DNA of 64,000 bases from Neckera pumila (lineage: Eukaryota; Streptophyta; Bryopsida; Hypnales; Neckeraceae), in assembly GCA_963969595.1 (NCBI GenBank), contig OZ018416.1, positions 12,230,065 through 12,294,064 of the forward strand, read 5' to 3'. A model generated the notes under the pieces. The model was not told the DNA's origin. It did not search any database and worked only from the letters and a program-made list of their open reading frames with translations. The translations under genes and the position numbers were made by a program. Shown here piece by piece: positions 48,434 to 60,138 of the stretch (its first letter is position 1; each line of letters begins with the position of its first letter).

Positions 48434-48919
48434 CATTATCAAGCAATGTTTTGGGGGGGACCCATTAGGAAAAATTTCAGCCCCCGAAGGGACTGCTTCA
48501 AGATTGTCCCCATAATTGGGAACAGAGAATAAGAAAATAAAAATAAAAAAAATAAAAAAATAAAAACAAAAAACTGGCCCCGGCTTGGATTTTTTTTAAA
48601 TCCTTTTGTCTTCGAGCAACTTGGCAGTTTCCCCACCACCTCAGTTGCCTATGTGTGGCTTTTTTTTTGAGTTCAATGAAGCTCCCAAGTTTGAGAACTT
48701 GTAAATAACTCGCAGCCCTTTTGAAGCCTCATTTCTCTTCTAATGCATTTTGCTTCCCTAGAAAGCTTGATGAGCTCCTAGCGTTGCAACTTCCTAGCCA
48801 ATCAATGACTCTTTGCAATTTAAATTAAATTCACTCCTAAGGATCCACGGAGGGATTATTGCAATCTCCAAAGAAAAAGGATTTAGGTTCTCCAAAGAAA
48901 AAGGGTTTAAGTTCGTTGA
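48434..48919. other. Intergenic
   Basis: It begins with ATTAGGAAAAATTTCAGCCCC (48465), one end of the CATTAG..GGCC MITE family without a detected partner. No gene is seen. Confidence 0.4.
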
Positions 48920-49847
48920 CTCCTAAAGGATCATTGTCCCTTCGGGGGACAAATGCGTTTTCGGTCAGGTACCTACGGGCTGAAATTTTCTCCTGATTTT
49001 TTGAAACTTTTTTTGGAGGTAGAAAAGCTTATTAGCTTTGTGGGAATATAATTTTTTTCACAATTGGTGCCCGGGAACAAAAGTAATGACCAAATAAGCG
49101 CAAAACAGGGGACAAGGGGCATCGCAATCAACAAAAAAAGATTTGCAATTTTTTTTATTTTCTATCTTTAGTAATTTTTTCTCATAGATTATATTTTTGT
49201 CTATTTAGAAAGCTTTGAATCATTTCATTCGGATTTATTATGAGAAAGTTATGGACATTCTTGTTCTTCGGGCAATTAGAGCATCTTTTTGAAAAAATAA
49301 CTTGTAGGATTCATTTCTGAATGCAATTTTTCAAGTTTTTCAAATTTTTTTTTTGCATGGTTTAGTTTACTTGTTAAAACAATCTCACCATTGGGATTAG
49401 TGCATTTTAATTCCATCTAAAATATATGAATATTTTAGATTTTCCTTCTATCTTGTACATACTTTTACTTAACAATTTTTTTAAGAATGATAATTAAGTT
49501 TTTTTGAATTTTTTTTTCCTAGACTCTCAGCTGAATTCTCCACTACAAAGTTTTAAAGCTCAAAACTTTGTAGTGCAAAAAATTTAAGTTAAAAAAGTTC
49601 AAAGTCAAAAAATCTGGTCCCACAATGTGTTGAAAAACTTGTTTTTTCCACTTTAAATGCAAATATCTTGCAATCTGAGCGGTCAAAAATTCTGAAACTT
49701 TTTCCACACTTTTTCATACCAGTTAGGTGTAAGATCCTATGGTTAAATGTGGAAAAAAAACAATTTAATTTTTTTTTAACACTTTGCTAAAGAAATGGCA
49801 GTTTTCAATGTTTTTGGCCAAAAAAAAAGGCCTTGATCCTTTAGGGG
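48920..49847 (-). mobile_element. ~925-bp TTAA-flanked element (copy 3, reverse)
   Basis: TTGA 48916-48919 on the left (one change from TTAA) and TTAA 49848-49851 on the right. Ends TCCTAAAGGATCATTG and TGATCCTTTAGGGG. The subterminal palindrome TTGTCCCTTCGGGGGACAA matches the right end of the copy at 62410-63332, which fixes the reverse orientation. 928 bp. Confidence 0.7.
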
Positions 49848-49851
49848 TTAA

Positions 49852-51829
49852 CACACCAATGTAACTTGCTATTTTGCTTTCCAACCGACCACAAGTTCCC
49901 TAGTGGCCCACAGCAAAAAGAATCTCCATTGTTGCTAATCCAATGAACTATTTGTGGAAGAAAAAGTAGTTTTGGCGGAGTTCTTGTCCACCTAGCAAAA
50001 TTGTAAATTTGGGTGTGCCAAAGAGAATAATTTGGTATGGTCAAGCATTTATTGCTCACTTTTCATTCCCAAAAAACCAGGTTGCGCTTGTTTGGCGTAC
50101 TATTGGTGATGCTCTAAGGTAGGTACACCTAAAATTGCATTGTGTCTAAAAACTCCACTTCAGCAGATCCTCACTCATTTTACATCTTTTAAATCAGTAT
50201 ATACATATTTATTTGTCGGAAAAAGATTTTGTAGAACATCTACTCAAGAAATTTAGATCCTTTATAACTTTTGCATTCGCAATCTGAATGTCACATTTAT
50301 TTGTGCATTCAAACTTTTATTCATTTGCTAACAAAAAAACATAAAAACTTGGTCAATCTAATAATAGTGATTGTGAACAATAGAAAAAACAGGCGCTTTG
50401 TGGTGTCCTACATTACATGTAATGTGCAAAAGCGCTTTTAGTGTAGTAACACTCCTATTACACTATTACCTTACATGTTGTGCAAAAGCAAAAAATAATA
50501 TTTATTTCATATAAAAAAAATCTAATTTAATTTGCCTTTATATTTACTCATGACAAGGTATCTCTTTCTAACTTAACGTATTAAAAGAAAACTACATAAC
50601 AGAGGGCTACATGATATAGTATTCCTAGCTCTTGTGATCTTTTTCATTGACAAAAAATTCAACCACATGCAAGTACATGGAATAACCACTTTTTTGTGCA
50701 CAATGAATGAGTTGTCTTAAACCTTGACTCTTGACTAATTTTCTAGTCTATAGTACAATGCTAAAGGTAGGCTAACTAAAACCAAGCTAGTTGTAAACAT
50801 CCCTATCCAAATATGTAGTTTTTGTAATTGTCTTCATGTGCCCCTTTCTTACAATCTTCATATTTCACAAGTTTAATCCATATGCCATATATATTCATTC
50901 TTAATTTAGACTTTTAAAATGATGTATTGCATCTTAGTATGCTACTTTTGTCCTACAAAATCTTATGAGTCAAAAATCAAATAACTCTTGAACTATCAAA
51001 CCATTACGCGTTATTTTGCTTAAGTCTCCTCCTAAAAATCTTATGAGTAAGTCAAAGATCAAATAACCATCTTGAACTTTCAACCATTACGTGCCATTCC
51101 GCTCAGTCTCCTCCTAAAAATCTTATAAGTCAAAAATCAAATAACTTTTCAATTTTCAAACCATTAGGTGCCATTTTGCTTAGTCTCTTCCTAAAAATCC
51201 TAGGAATTGAAACAAAAATTAATTTTTGGACTGCCCCTCCATTATTAAGTCCCAAAAAAAACTTGAGGGGCAGTCCAAAAAACATCACCAAAAAAAAGAA
51301 TTTTTAATTTTTAATTTTTTTTCTCAAAGACTGTATTTTTGTCTACATTCGAAGTTTTGATTAATTCTATTTGGACTAGTAATGAGAAAGTTATAGACAA
51401 TCTTGTTTTTCGGTCAATCTAAGCATGTTCTTGAAAGAAAACTTCTTGTCTAACTTTGAATGCTACTATCTTCCAATCCGTATGGTCAAATTTGATGACA
51501 TTTTTTCACATGACCTCAGACAAGTGCAATATAGAGTCTTAGATTCTAAAAAACATTTTTTTTCTGCTTTCTTGATTGAATGCAACAGAAATGACAGCTT
51601 TGAGTGATTTTTGACAGAAAAATGACATTGAAACTTTAGGGGGTTAAACACATGGACAATTTCCATTGAGAGGGAAAAACATCCATGATTTTTGTGTGTG
51701 TGATTGTGTAAATAACCATGTGACATGTATAACTGTCTAACTTTTAAATTTATTTATTTAAAAAAAAAAAAATCTTGTGAAATGCGGTGAACTACTAATA
51801 ACCAGCCTCTCCAACGGCTCCACTGCTTA
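49852..51829. other. AT-rich intergenic with a partial TTAA element
   Basis: 51300-51643 resembles the reverse-strand inner part of the ~925-bp family and ends ACTTTAGGGGG before TTAA 51644-51647; its other end is not clear. 50109-50117 has a lone GATGCTCTA MITE end. Three near-repeats of TCCTCCTAAAAATCTTATRAGT lie between 51020 and 51130. No gene is seen. Confidence 0.4.
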
Positions 51830-51833
51830 TCTT

Positions 51834-51860
51834 CCTCCCTCCCTCCCTCCCTCCCTCCCC
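51834..51860. repeat. (TCCC)n microsatellite
   Basis: About six uninterrupted TCCC units. Confidence 0.9.
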
Positions 51861-52627
51861 GCCAGAATGCCAGATGTGAGTTATCCATACAAGCATTGAT
51901 GAGGATGAGTCATCTGCACGGCTCAGATGACTCAGCGGCCCAGTCCGTTGAGTCAGCCCAGGGACACGCTGGCACGGTGCCATTGCCCCTCCTCTTGCGC
52001 AGAAAATGCACGTGAGTCAGTGAGATACCCGGACCCTGCCGATTCCTCATTGGCCTTCCGTGTTTGTTTTTTACCAATATTTCACTGGAAAGATGGGATT
52101 TCATTTAGTATTCCTTCCGGATATTGCTAAATTACGTGTTTTATATTTTGAATGCTAAATTACGTTAGACTCCATGAGTGGAGGAGCTCACTGATAGACA
52201 CAAAAGGAAATCTTATTTTAATATGTCCTTGCAGGTACTGGACTCCGCCTCGGGGCTGAATAATCTGACAGTTTTTTGTTTTTTAAAAATTATCAATATA
52301 TTTTAAGGAAAACTACAGTTGTATAAAGTCGAGGGATCCATTCCCTCGGTCCCCCATTTGAAACCCCGGCCCCCTCATTTGAAACCCTGGCCCTCCCACT
52401 AGACTAGCTCAATTTCCATATTTTCTTTTTGGCACTTGAAAGAAGGGTCTAATGTACCAATGAACGTGACATTTGGATATCATATGCAGAAGTTACTGAG
52501 GAACAAAGTTGGGTTCGAAAACAAATTTTTCTACCTGTAATTGGTCAATAATTGATTTTGGAGATGTACACATAGTGAAGATGGTGGTTTAGGGTCTGTG
52601 GTGCATTTGGGAGTGCCCACCTTTTGA
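51861..52627. other. Intergenic
   Basis: No recognisable gene. Short open frames on both strands have no motif. Confidence 0.4.
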
Positions 52628-53088
52628 GAGCATCCCCACCCATCTTGCAAAACGGATGACTTGTTCGTGGAGGCTTGCAAAACCACCCCACCCGTCTTGC
52701 AAAACGAATGAATTTGTTAAAAGGCCGGGCCCAAAGCTTCAAGTGGCTTGTAAAACTGGGCCATTTTGCAAGCCAAGAAGCGGCTTGCAAACCGGCTTGC
52801 AAAACCACATGCGACAAGCACGTGGACACTTTCCCAAAAACATGGCAAATCATCAATTGAACCGATTGGATTAGCTTTTGTCACTTGCGCACAAAGGTAA
52901 CAGGTTGCCCCAAATGAGACAGAAGTCGATTGGATCAGGTTCTTGCAATTGGATCTGGACTATATTTTTAGAAGAATTGTGGCCTATTAGTAGGCTTGTG
53001 GGTGGGGCGGACCGGCTTGCATTTTGGATGGCTTGCATTTTAGCAGCCAAATCCTCTCTGCAATTTAGCAGGCGGGTGGTGATGCTCT
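52628..53088. repeat. GAGCATC-ended MITE rich in GCTTGCAAAAC words
   Basis: The left end GAGCATCCCCACCCATCTTG and right end GGCGGGTGGTGATGCTC are inverted. The interior repeats the word CTTGCAAAAC and its complement about ten times. 461 bp. Related to 57162-57527. Confidence 0.7.
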
Positions 53089-53624
53089 AAGTTTGAGACT
53101 TGGCTGTCGGAAGGACATGCTTGGAGCATGATGCTCTTCCCAGCCCTTCCCAAGATCTCCCCCCCCCCTCCCCCGGAGTACCATCTTTCCTGAATATGCC
53201 CCGCCACTGCAACTGAAGAAGACTGAACCGGCCCCGCCATTTGAACTGCGGCAGGATCCCGCAGGCCCTGTCCAGCATATTCCCAGCACTCCTCCCTGAA
53301 TATGCCCCACGGAATCAACTACGGTCCTCCTTGTCTGTCTGTTTGTCTGTCTGTCGTTCTCCATTTCCAGCATATTCCCAAGTGTGCTCATACTCGGATT
53401 CTCCCTCAACAGCCAGCTGAGGACTGACCTGAGCAAATCTTTTTCTGTTTTTGTTTCTTTTTCTTTTGTTTCTTTTTTCTTTTTCAATTTCAGTGGTTTG
53501 ATGACTTTTATTATGTGGCAGCCTTCTCTTCCAGAACCTGTACGATGAGTGTCACTCCACTTATCGAAGAGCATATCCTTCGGAATTTCCACGGACGGAT
53601 CAGGATGGAATGGAACGTATAGTA
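53089..53624. other. Intergenic, low-complexity patches
   Basis: C-run and CTCCC patch near 53160, a GTCTGTCTGTTTGTCTGTCT run at 53331 and a TTTCTTTTTCTTTTG run near 53455. Long frames here follow this composition and I do not call them genes. Confidence 0.45.
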
Positions 53625-53666
53625 GGAGGCCCTCACACAAGGGCTTCCCGTCGTGTGAGGGCCTCC
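53625..53666. repeat. 14-bp perfect hairpin
   Basis: GGAGGCCCTCACAC (53625-53638) pairs exactly with GTGTGAGGGCCTCC (53653-53666), loop 14 nt. Confidence 0.85.
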
Positions 53667-53692
53667 CGCTTCGTTAAGCGCGCTCATGATGT

Positions 53693-53742
53693 ATTTCTTA
53701 CATTCCCTGGCACTGTAACGAAAGCCAAGGAGTGTAAGAAAT
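53693..53742. repeat. 19-bp hairpin
   Basis: ATTTCTTACATTCCCTGGC (53693-53711) pairs with GCCAAGGAGTGTAAGAAAT (53724-53742), with one wobble and one mismatch; loop 12 nt. It lies 26 bp after the hairpin at 53625-53666. Confidence 0.8.
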
Positions 53743-54069
53743 AAATTATGCTTTATAATCTCAGATAATTCTTAAAGGGAGTTAGCATCAAAGTGCTTAA
53801 CGGTGACGACGCAGCCAGGGAAGGGAAGGGAAGGGAATTGGCACTCGGCCTTCCAAGGTCCAACCCGGGCTGGCTGCTACTTACAGAGCCGGTCCATGTA
53901 GACACTCACGCACTCACTGACTCACCGGTCCACGTGGACACTCACTCATTGTCTTCATTGTCTTGGATGGAATTCATTACCGTGATTTTTATTTCATATC
54001 AAACATTATAAATATAGTATTTTTTTGGAATTTATTGAATAGGGGGGTTCAAAAGAACTAAGGAAGGGT

Positions 54070-54482
54070 AAGCCCACTGGGCTTGAAAAGTGGAGGAAGT
54101 TGGTAAGACATCATCCCATTTGCATAGTGAATAGGCATTTGGGCTTGAAAATAGGCTTGTTTTACAAACCAATGTTTGGCTTGAAAACAACTTGCCTCAA
54201 CTAATTGGTAGTTGATTACACGGCAAGGACTTTGGAGGGATAGTTCATTGTCTTTTCAAACGGAGCCATCGGACTTGGTGGCTCGGCTTGAAACAAGATG
54301 AACCACCCTTCTTGCATCTTTGCTACGTAATTAGCCACCCATCAGGCGAGGCAGACCATTTTCAAGCCAAGCATTGGCTTCCAAAACGAGACTATTTTTA
54401 AGCCCATATGCCTATTCACCACGCAAGTTGGATGACATCTTAATAAATTTATCCGCTTTTCAAGCCTAGTAGACATGCTTTA
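54070..54482. repeat. MITE with ~115-bp terminal inverted repeats
   Basis: Left and right arms share GGCTTGAAAAG, GTGAATAGGCAT-TGGGCTT and AAGCCAA-CATTGGCTT-like blocks in inverted order. 413 bp, noncoding. Confidence 0.65.
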
Positions 54483-54563
54483 ACTCCAGTCTGAAAGACC
54501 CATAACATTGTATAACTAGACAATGGTCCTTTCCATATTAGGAAAGTATTATACTTTGCTATA

Positions 54564-54750
54564 CAGTAGAACTTGTCTTAGTGCATAGTCTATAGATTAA
54601 GCACTAAGAGAGGTTCTGTACTGAGCTTTGGCTAACGTGGCCTCTCACTATGGGGCCTCCAACTACTATTCATAGATAAATGCATCAAAGTACTAGTTCT
54701 TAGTTGCATATTATGCACTAAGAGAGTATGCACTAAGAGAGGTTCTATTG
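54564..54750. repeat. Emigrant/pogo-like MITE
   Basis: TA at 54562-54563 and 54751-54752. Ends CAGTAGAACTTGTCTTAGTG and (reverse complement) CAATAGAACCTCTCTTAGTG. CAGTARAACCTCT is the terminus known from Emigrant-type (pogo-related) plant MITEs. 187 bp. Confidence 0.75.
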
Positions 54751-54769
54751 TATACCTCGGATGAACTTA

Positions 54770-57001
54770 GGTCCGGTTTATACTTGGGGCCGGATTGAAG
54801 GCCAGCCAGAACTCTCCAAGTTTGAACCAATAGAATCTCTCAATTTCTCCAAATCCAGCCCAAAGACTTTATACTTGGGGTTGGATGGAACCATCATTCA
54901 TCCTACTTGTCGCCTTAGGTGGCATGGTTTTGGCACCAAACCATCCGGCCCCAAGGGAGCAATCGGGATGAGGTTTTTGGTGGCCCGAACTCCCATCTTG
55001 GGCCGGATGGAGTCCCTCCGTTGGATTGTACAAATCTCCACCATCTACCAATGCAAGGTTCTTTTTTCTTTTCTTTTTGTAGTAAATGCCTATTAATTTC
55101 CTCCCATCTGCCGTTGCTAAAGTTTTGGAGCACTGGTGTATATTTTTGGAGAAGGTTTTATTACATTGGAGCTTTTTCTACAGATTGGGAGCATGCTCTG
55201 TTCTGTTTTGGAGCACTGGTATATACTGTTTTTTAGGAGCATATTTTCAGAGATTGTTCTGTACGTTTGTTCTATAGTTAATATGAATTATTTATTTGGT
55301 ACATGTTTTATTTACTTGGTATATGTTAATTAATTAAATTTTTTTGTTACATCTCTTGTCATGCTACCTTACGTTCCACAAATACAATCTATAAATTGAA
55401 GTCATTGTCAAAGTAAAGCCACAGACTCTGACATCTATGAGATGTGTTTTTTTACAAATTCTGATGACAAAAGAAAAAAGAATTGTGATATTATTACGGT
55501 ACTAAAAATAAGATGCATGGTTAAATGTATTTTACAATTATCATATAATTCATTCAATTTCTCATAAAAAATTTCATGTTTTTTTTAAAATGAAATTAAA
55601 AATATAGATTCAAAAAAGATATAAAAAGGAGATGTTTTCTCAAATTCTATGTTTAGTCTTGCGATTATTTTCAAACCCCTATACTTATATACTTGACAAG
55701 AAGGTCATTGCAAGAAACACCATGCAATTTTTGTAGCATTTTGCACAATATCCATGATTTTTTTGGGAGTACTTTATAATTTATTTTTTTTGAACAAAAA
55801 GAATTTTTAAAAACACTATGATTTTTTAATATGCTTATATCATACTTTGAATTTTTTAGCAAAAATGAAGATAACTGTGATAAGTTAACATTGTGATCTA
55901 ATTGGTATTTTCCTTGAGCTCATATAAAATAAGTTTGGTAAATAAAAGTTTAGATGTACTCAACTTGTAAACGTCTATAAGGCCACCACATGGCTTCTAC
56001 AACTACATTTGTAAAAAAATTGATATGTGAACCTCACTAACAATCCATAAGCAACAAAGAGACCCTACATGATTTTCTCTACTGAATTTGTTGGTGCAAT
56101 ATGATTGAGAAATGATTGAGTGCGCAATTTTTGGTGAATTTCTTGAGAATAGAGAAGGTATTGTGGCCATTACTTCACATTCTCATATCTTTATTTCTAC
56201 ACCTCAAAACGATTTGATAAAAATTACGCATCAATATTATGATGATATGTACATGTGAGAAAAAATCAAAATATTTGGAGCACTTTTAAGCATTCCAATT
56301 TCAACATTTGATTTCAGCGTACATACGAAGTACTCCCTAACCAAACATCTTTCATCAATCTTGTCAACGGTGGTATGTTCTCAAAAATTGTGCGATTTTC
56401 TTGATCTTTTTTTATAGAAAAGCTAAATAAGTCTTCTTTCATTTCAATGGTGCGATCATCAAAATTATTCCAAACAAATGAAGAATTCTGCTTGTTACAA
56501 GAACTAGTCAAGAAAACAAGGACTATGCTCAAACACCCCCTTTAGGCGTTCATAATAGGCTTTCAAGATGTTGCTTGTACTTACCTTTAGGAAGTCTATT
56601 AAAAATTAAATTACATATAAAAAGGTAAATAAAACCTCTCTATTCTACTTTTGAAATGGTAGAAAAAAAAAGGAGAAAAAAATAAATGAAAATTTATTTT
56701 TCTTTTTGAAATAGGAAAAAAAGGAAGAAAAAGGAAAACATGCGTGTTTTTAATATTTTTTAATTTGAGCATTGAAAAAATCAAGAGCACATGAATTGGA
56801 AATTGGATCCTAGAATTTGGCCCAAGGGCTTTACATTCGTTGGAGCCGGATGGAAGAATTGGAAATCTGGCCTTAGAATCCGGCCCAAGGACTTTACATT
56901 AGTTGGAGCCGGATAGAAGAATTGGGGCCGGATTGAGGGCCGGATTGAAGGCAAATTTGGCCAGCCTTCCATCTGACCCAAGGCCAAGTATAAACCGGCC
57001 C
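54770..57001. mobile_element. 2.2-kb PIF/Harbinger-like non-autonomous element
   Basis: TTA at 54767-54769 and 57002-57004. Inverted ends GGTCCGGTTTATACTTGG and CCAAGTATAAACCGGCCC. Subterminal copies of a GGAGCCGGATGGAA-type unit are present on both sides, two in tandem at about 56795-56925. TTA duplication and GGGCC-like ends fit PIF/Harbinger. The interior (55060-56780) is AT-rich with no transposase, so the element is non-autonomous. A direct near-repeat of TTTTGGAGCACTGGTRTATA lies at 55123 and 55206. Confidence 0.7.
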
Positions 57002-57161
57002 TTACTGGTTAATTCAAATATTTGGGGTGACAAAGGAGCTATAGAAGACAATTTTGTTCATTGCAAGGGAGGGGATGCAAAATGGGACCTTGGCCTTATT
57101 GGCAAACAATGTTATACCGGCATGAAATGGAGCGTCTATTGGAAATGGCTCAATTATCTAA

Positions 57162-57527
57162 GAGCATCACCACCCGGCTTGCAAAATGCAAGCCAAGTTG
57201 CAAGCCTGGCAGTCCATTTTGCAAGCCGGGGAAGAAGGGTCGCCCCACCCGTGGCCTCTTAAGAGGCCATCGCCATCCAAGGAGCTACATCCACATTCAC
57301 GGATCATGTCCTCACTTTTTGGGAAAGTGGAAAAGTGTTTGTCTCATGCGGTTTGCAAGCCGGTTTGCAAGCCACCCTTTGGCTTGCAAAAGAGCCCGGT
57401 TTTGCAAGCCACCGGCGGCTTTTGGCTTGGCCTCTTAACAAGTTCATCCATTATGCAAGACGGGTGGGGCAATTTTGCAAGCCTCTCTTAACAAGTCATC
57501 CAATATGCAAGACGGGTGGGGATGCTC
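57162..57527. repeat. GAGCATC-ended MITE (second copy)
   Basis: Left end GAGCATCACCACCCGGCTTG, right end GACGGGTGGGGATGCTC. Same CTTGCAAAA-rich interior as 52628-53088. 366 bp. Confidence 0.7.
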
Positions 57528-58640
57528 TAAGCCTCATGAACCCAAATGATTAATTTAATCTTAGATGCCTGCTTCTTTTTGCTGCATAATGAGAGACTAT
57601 GATATGATAGGCCCTTTGATTTTTCGACTTTCGTGAGGGGATCAGTATGTTGGCTATGTCCTTAACAACTGAAGGTTCCCAATATTTCCAAATCTCCGTG
57701 CGGCACTTTGGATAAAAACTGACCATCCCCCCCTGTGGCATTTTTTGACTTTCGTACGGGGATCGTAGCCGGATGTCCGAACACTCTCAAGGTTTACGTT
57801 ACCCATTTTTTTCCATATCTTATTAGTGTGACACTTTGGATAAAACCGAATCCTCCGGGCCCTCATTGTGTCTACAATTTTCCAATGGCAGGGCAATGAA
57901 AGTTGTGCTGTAGTAGTACTGTGGGACTTTGAAAATATTCTTATGAGGAGCATGGGAGGGGCTCTATGATGAGCATGATGCAAGACAGATGCAAGGCTGG
58001 CACTCGTCTTCTGCACTGCGGCTACCTCATCTTCAGGCAGCAAGGCCAAGCCTGCTGTATTGGACTAAGGTGGAAGCACCCAAAACTGTCAATATTAAGC
58101 AATTCAGCATAGTTGGAGGCAACTTTTCCTAAAATTAATATTTCTGTAATATTGGTGAGTAAAAATCATGAATATTCAAAAAAAAAATTAGATTTTTTAG
58201 ATGTGGTATGTAATTTCTATGATTTTTCAAAGAGACAGACAGCTCCCTAGACCACTGGAACTATCACATAGTTGGACCCAAAACTGAAATCAACAAAATC
58301 AGATGAGAGCAAAGGAGAGTTAGATATGTGTCTTTCAAATGCATCAACCAATCAGAGCCAAGCATTTCAAGGACACATTAATGAGTAGTCTAGAGACATA
58401 AATAGTGAAAGTCTAAGGTACAAGAATGGGAGCAGGAACGTTAATGGGTAATTCTACCTTACTGATTTGAGCTTATGAAACCCGCAAGAAAAATGCCATG
58501 GAAGAAAAATTGACCATTCAATGGGAAGGAATTGCCTATTAGAATGAATTGTCCATTTGTTTCTTAAAAACATAATTAATTAAATTTTACTTGGAAAGAA
58601 AGAGAAATCTGAAAGGAATAAGCAATTTAGTCAACTTTAG
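57528..58640. other. Intergenic with a ~120-bp tandem duplication
   Basis: 57618-57733 and 57741-57862 share GACTTTCGT-NGGGGATC, CCCATTTTT/CCCAATATT and GACACTTTGGATAAAA blocks. No gene is seen. Confidence 0.5.
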
Positions 58641-58662
58641 TAATAATAATAATAATAATAAC
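58641..58662. repeat. (TAA)n microsatellite
   Basis: Seven TAA units. Confidence 0.9.
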
Positions 58663-59053
58663 AACAAAAAAAATTTGTGAGAGGGCATGTCTTTGTAGTA
58701 CTCGTTCACTTTTCAAGCAATATAATATTGTTAACTAAGTTGATTCGTTCCCCCTCAAAGAAAGGATAATTTCCTCCTAGATGCCTAGGAAGGAATTGAG
58801 TTATAATCCTAAACATCAGACTAATTGGTAGACGTAACTTATCTCTGCATCAGATTGGTTGTCAGTTGGACGGGTCTACGCCTTCTTGAACTGGTCCAAT
58901 CTCTATTGCGGGGTGATTCCAAGTCAATAGAGTGAGCATTTAAGAGGTTGTGACTTTTTTTTGATTTGGCGTTGGAGGACTCCCGATTTGGAGGGAACAA
59001 AAGGAAACAATGTTATGAAGGTAACTACTCTAATTTGTTCTATTATTATGAGT

Positions 59054-59076
59054 TATATATATATATATATATATAT
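59054..59076. repeat. (TA)n microsatellite
   Basis: About eleven TA units. Confidence 0.9.
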
Positions 59077-59402
59077 GTAGCTATTCATGTTGAAGAGTCT
59101 TCACAGAAATCCTTGGTATTATTGTTCCTCCCTTGTAAAAAATTATAACCTTATGTCAATTTATTTTGTAACTTGCACTGGTAGCACTAAATAAATTTGT
59201 ATAATCATACTTTCTTGACGTTAGATTTCGTTGATGCAATACCTCTTCTCCTTTGATCCGCATCTAGTCATCATTGTAAATGTAGATTTGTTGGAAGTAA
59301 TGTGATAGTTCATAACTATCACACATGCTAGTCTCAGTTACTATTGGTGTTGCCTTTGAAAATAGACTCTTTAGTCACCATCAAAGTCTATTGATAATTT
59401 AA

Positions 59403-59881
59403 CCTTTAAAGGACATTGCAAGCCCCAAGAGCATTTTGAAAGTCAAAACTTGAATTTTCACATAGTTATTGATTTTAAATGTCTTTAAGCTCCATCGTTT
59501 AAGAAAAAGTAGCTTCATTAATCTACTTTTTACTCCATTTGATTTTTTTCAAATTGTTAAAATTGTATTTTTTATGACACTTTGAAGATAGCATCTTGAA
59601 AGCTCAAAATACACCACTTTTGCAACTTTTTCTATTCAGAATTTTTCTTGGTGTCAGTTCATGGAGTATACTTCAATTACGTCATCAATGATGTTTATCA
59701 CTATTATTTTCATTTTTCTTAAAAAATTTACACTATTTTAAACATTTTGTGATTACTAAGTGTTTTACAAAGACGTTTCTTTAAGAAAATAGGTCGGAAA
59801 TATCAAACTTTTGAAATGTGCGTTTTAATGTACAAATTGAACAAAGTTTGACCAAGCGAGGACATGAATGTTTGTTAAGGG
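59403..59881. mobile_element. 479-bp TTAA-flanked element
   Basis: TTAA 59399-59402 and 59882-59885. Ends CCTTTAAAGGACATT and AATGTTTGTTAAGGG are inverted and imperfect. The interior is AT-rich and differs from the 222-bp and ~925-bp families. Confidence 0.6.
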
Positions 59882-59960
59882 TTAACTCATAGAACATAGA
59901 ATCAAAAAATGTTCATGTATTAGAAAACCGACGAGCCGCGGTAGCGGCGAGTAGGTTATT

Positions 59961-60138
59961 GGACATAACCGGTTGTTCACTTTTCAATCACAACCTTTGA
60001 TCTTCATGATCCAAGGGTGTAGGAAGCAAGTTGAAAGGAGAGAAGGTTATGAGTTACAACTTGTAATGGCAATGGTGATGGGTTGCCAATGGGACGGTGC
60101 CACGTGAGTGTTGAAAACTCAACAACCGGTTATGCTTC
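59961..60138. repeat. Short MITE with CATAACCGGTTGTT ends
   Basis: The left end has ATAACCGGTTGTT, and the reverse complement of the right end has CATAACCGGTTGTT; both continue to TTTTCAA. 178 bp. Confidence 0.65.

Noticed and set aside
51230..51285. Inverted repeat GGACTGCCCCTC / GAGGGGCAGTCC
   Set aside because: Short and probably internal to the worn ~925-bp TTAA element; not called separately.
53065..53640. 191-codon minus-strand frame
   Set aside because: Runs through C-rich and CT-rich microsatellites; composition artefact without motif.
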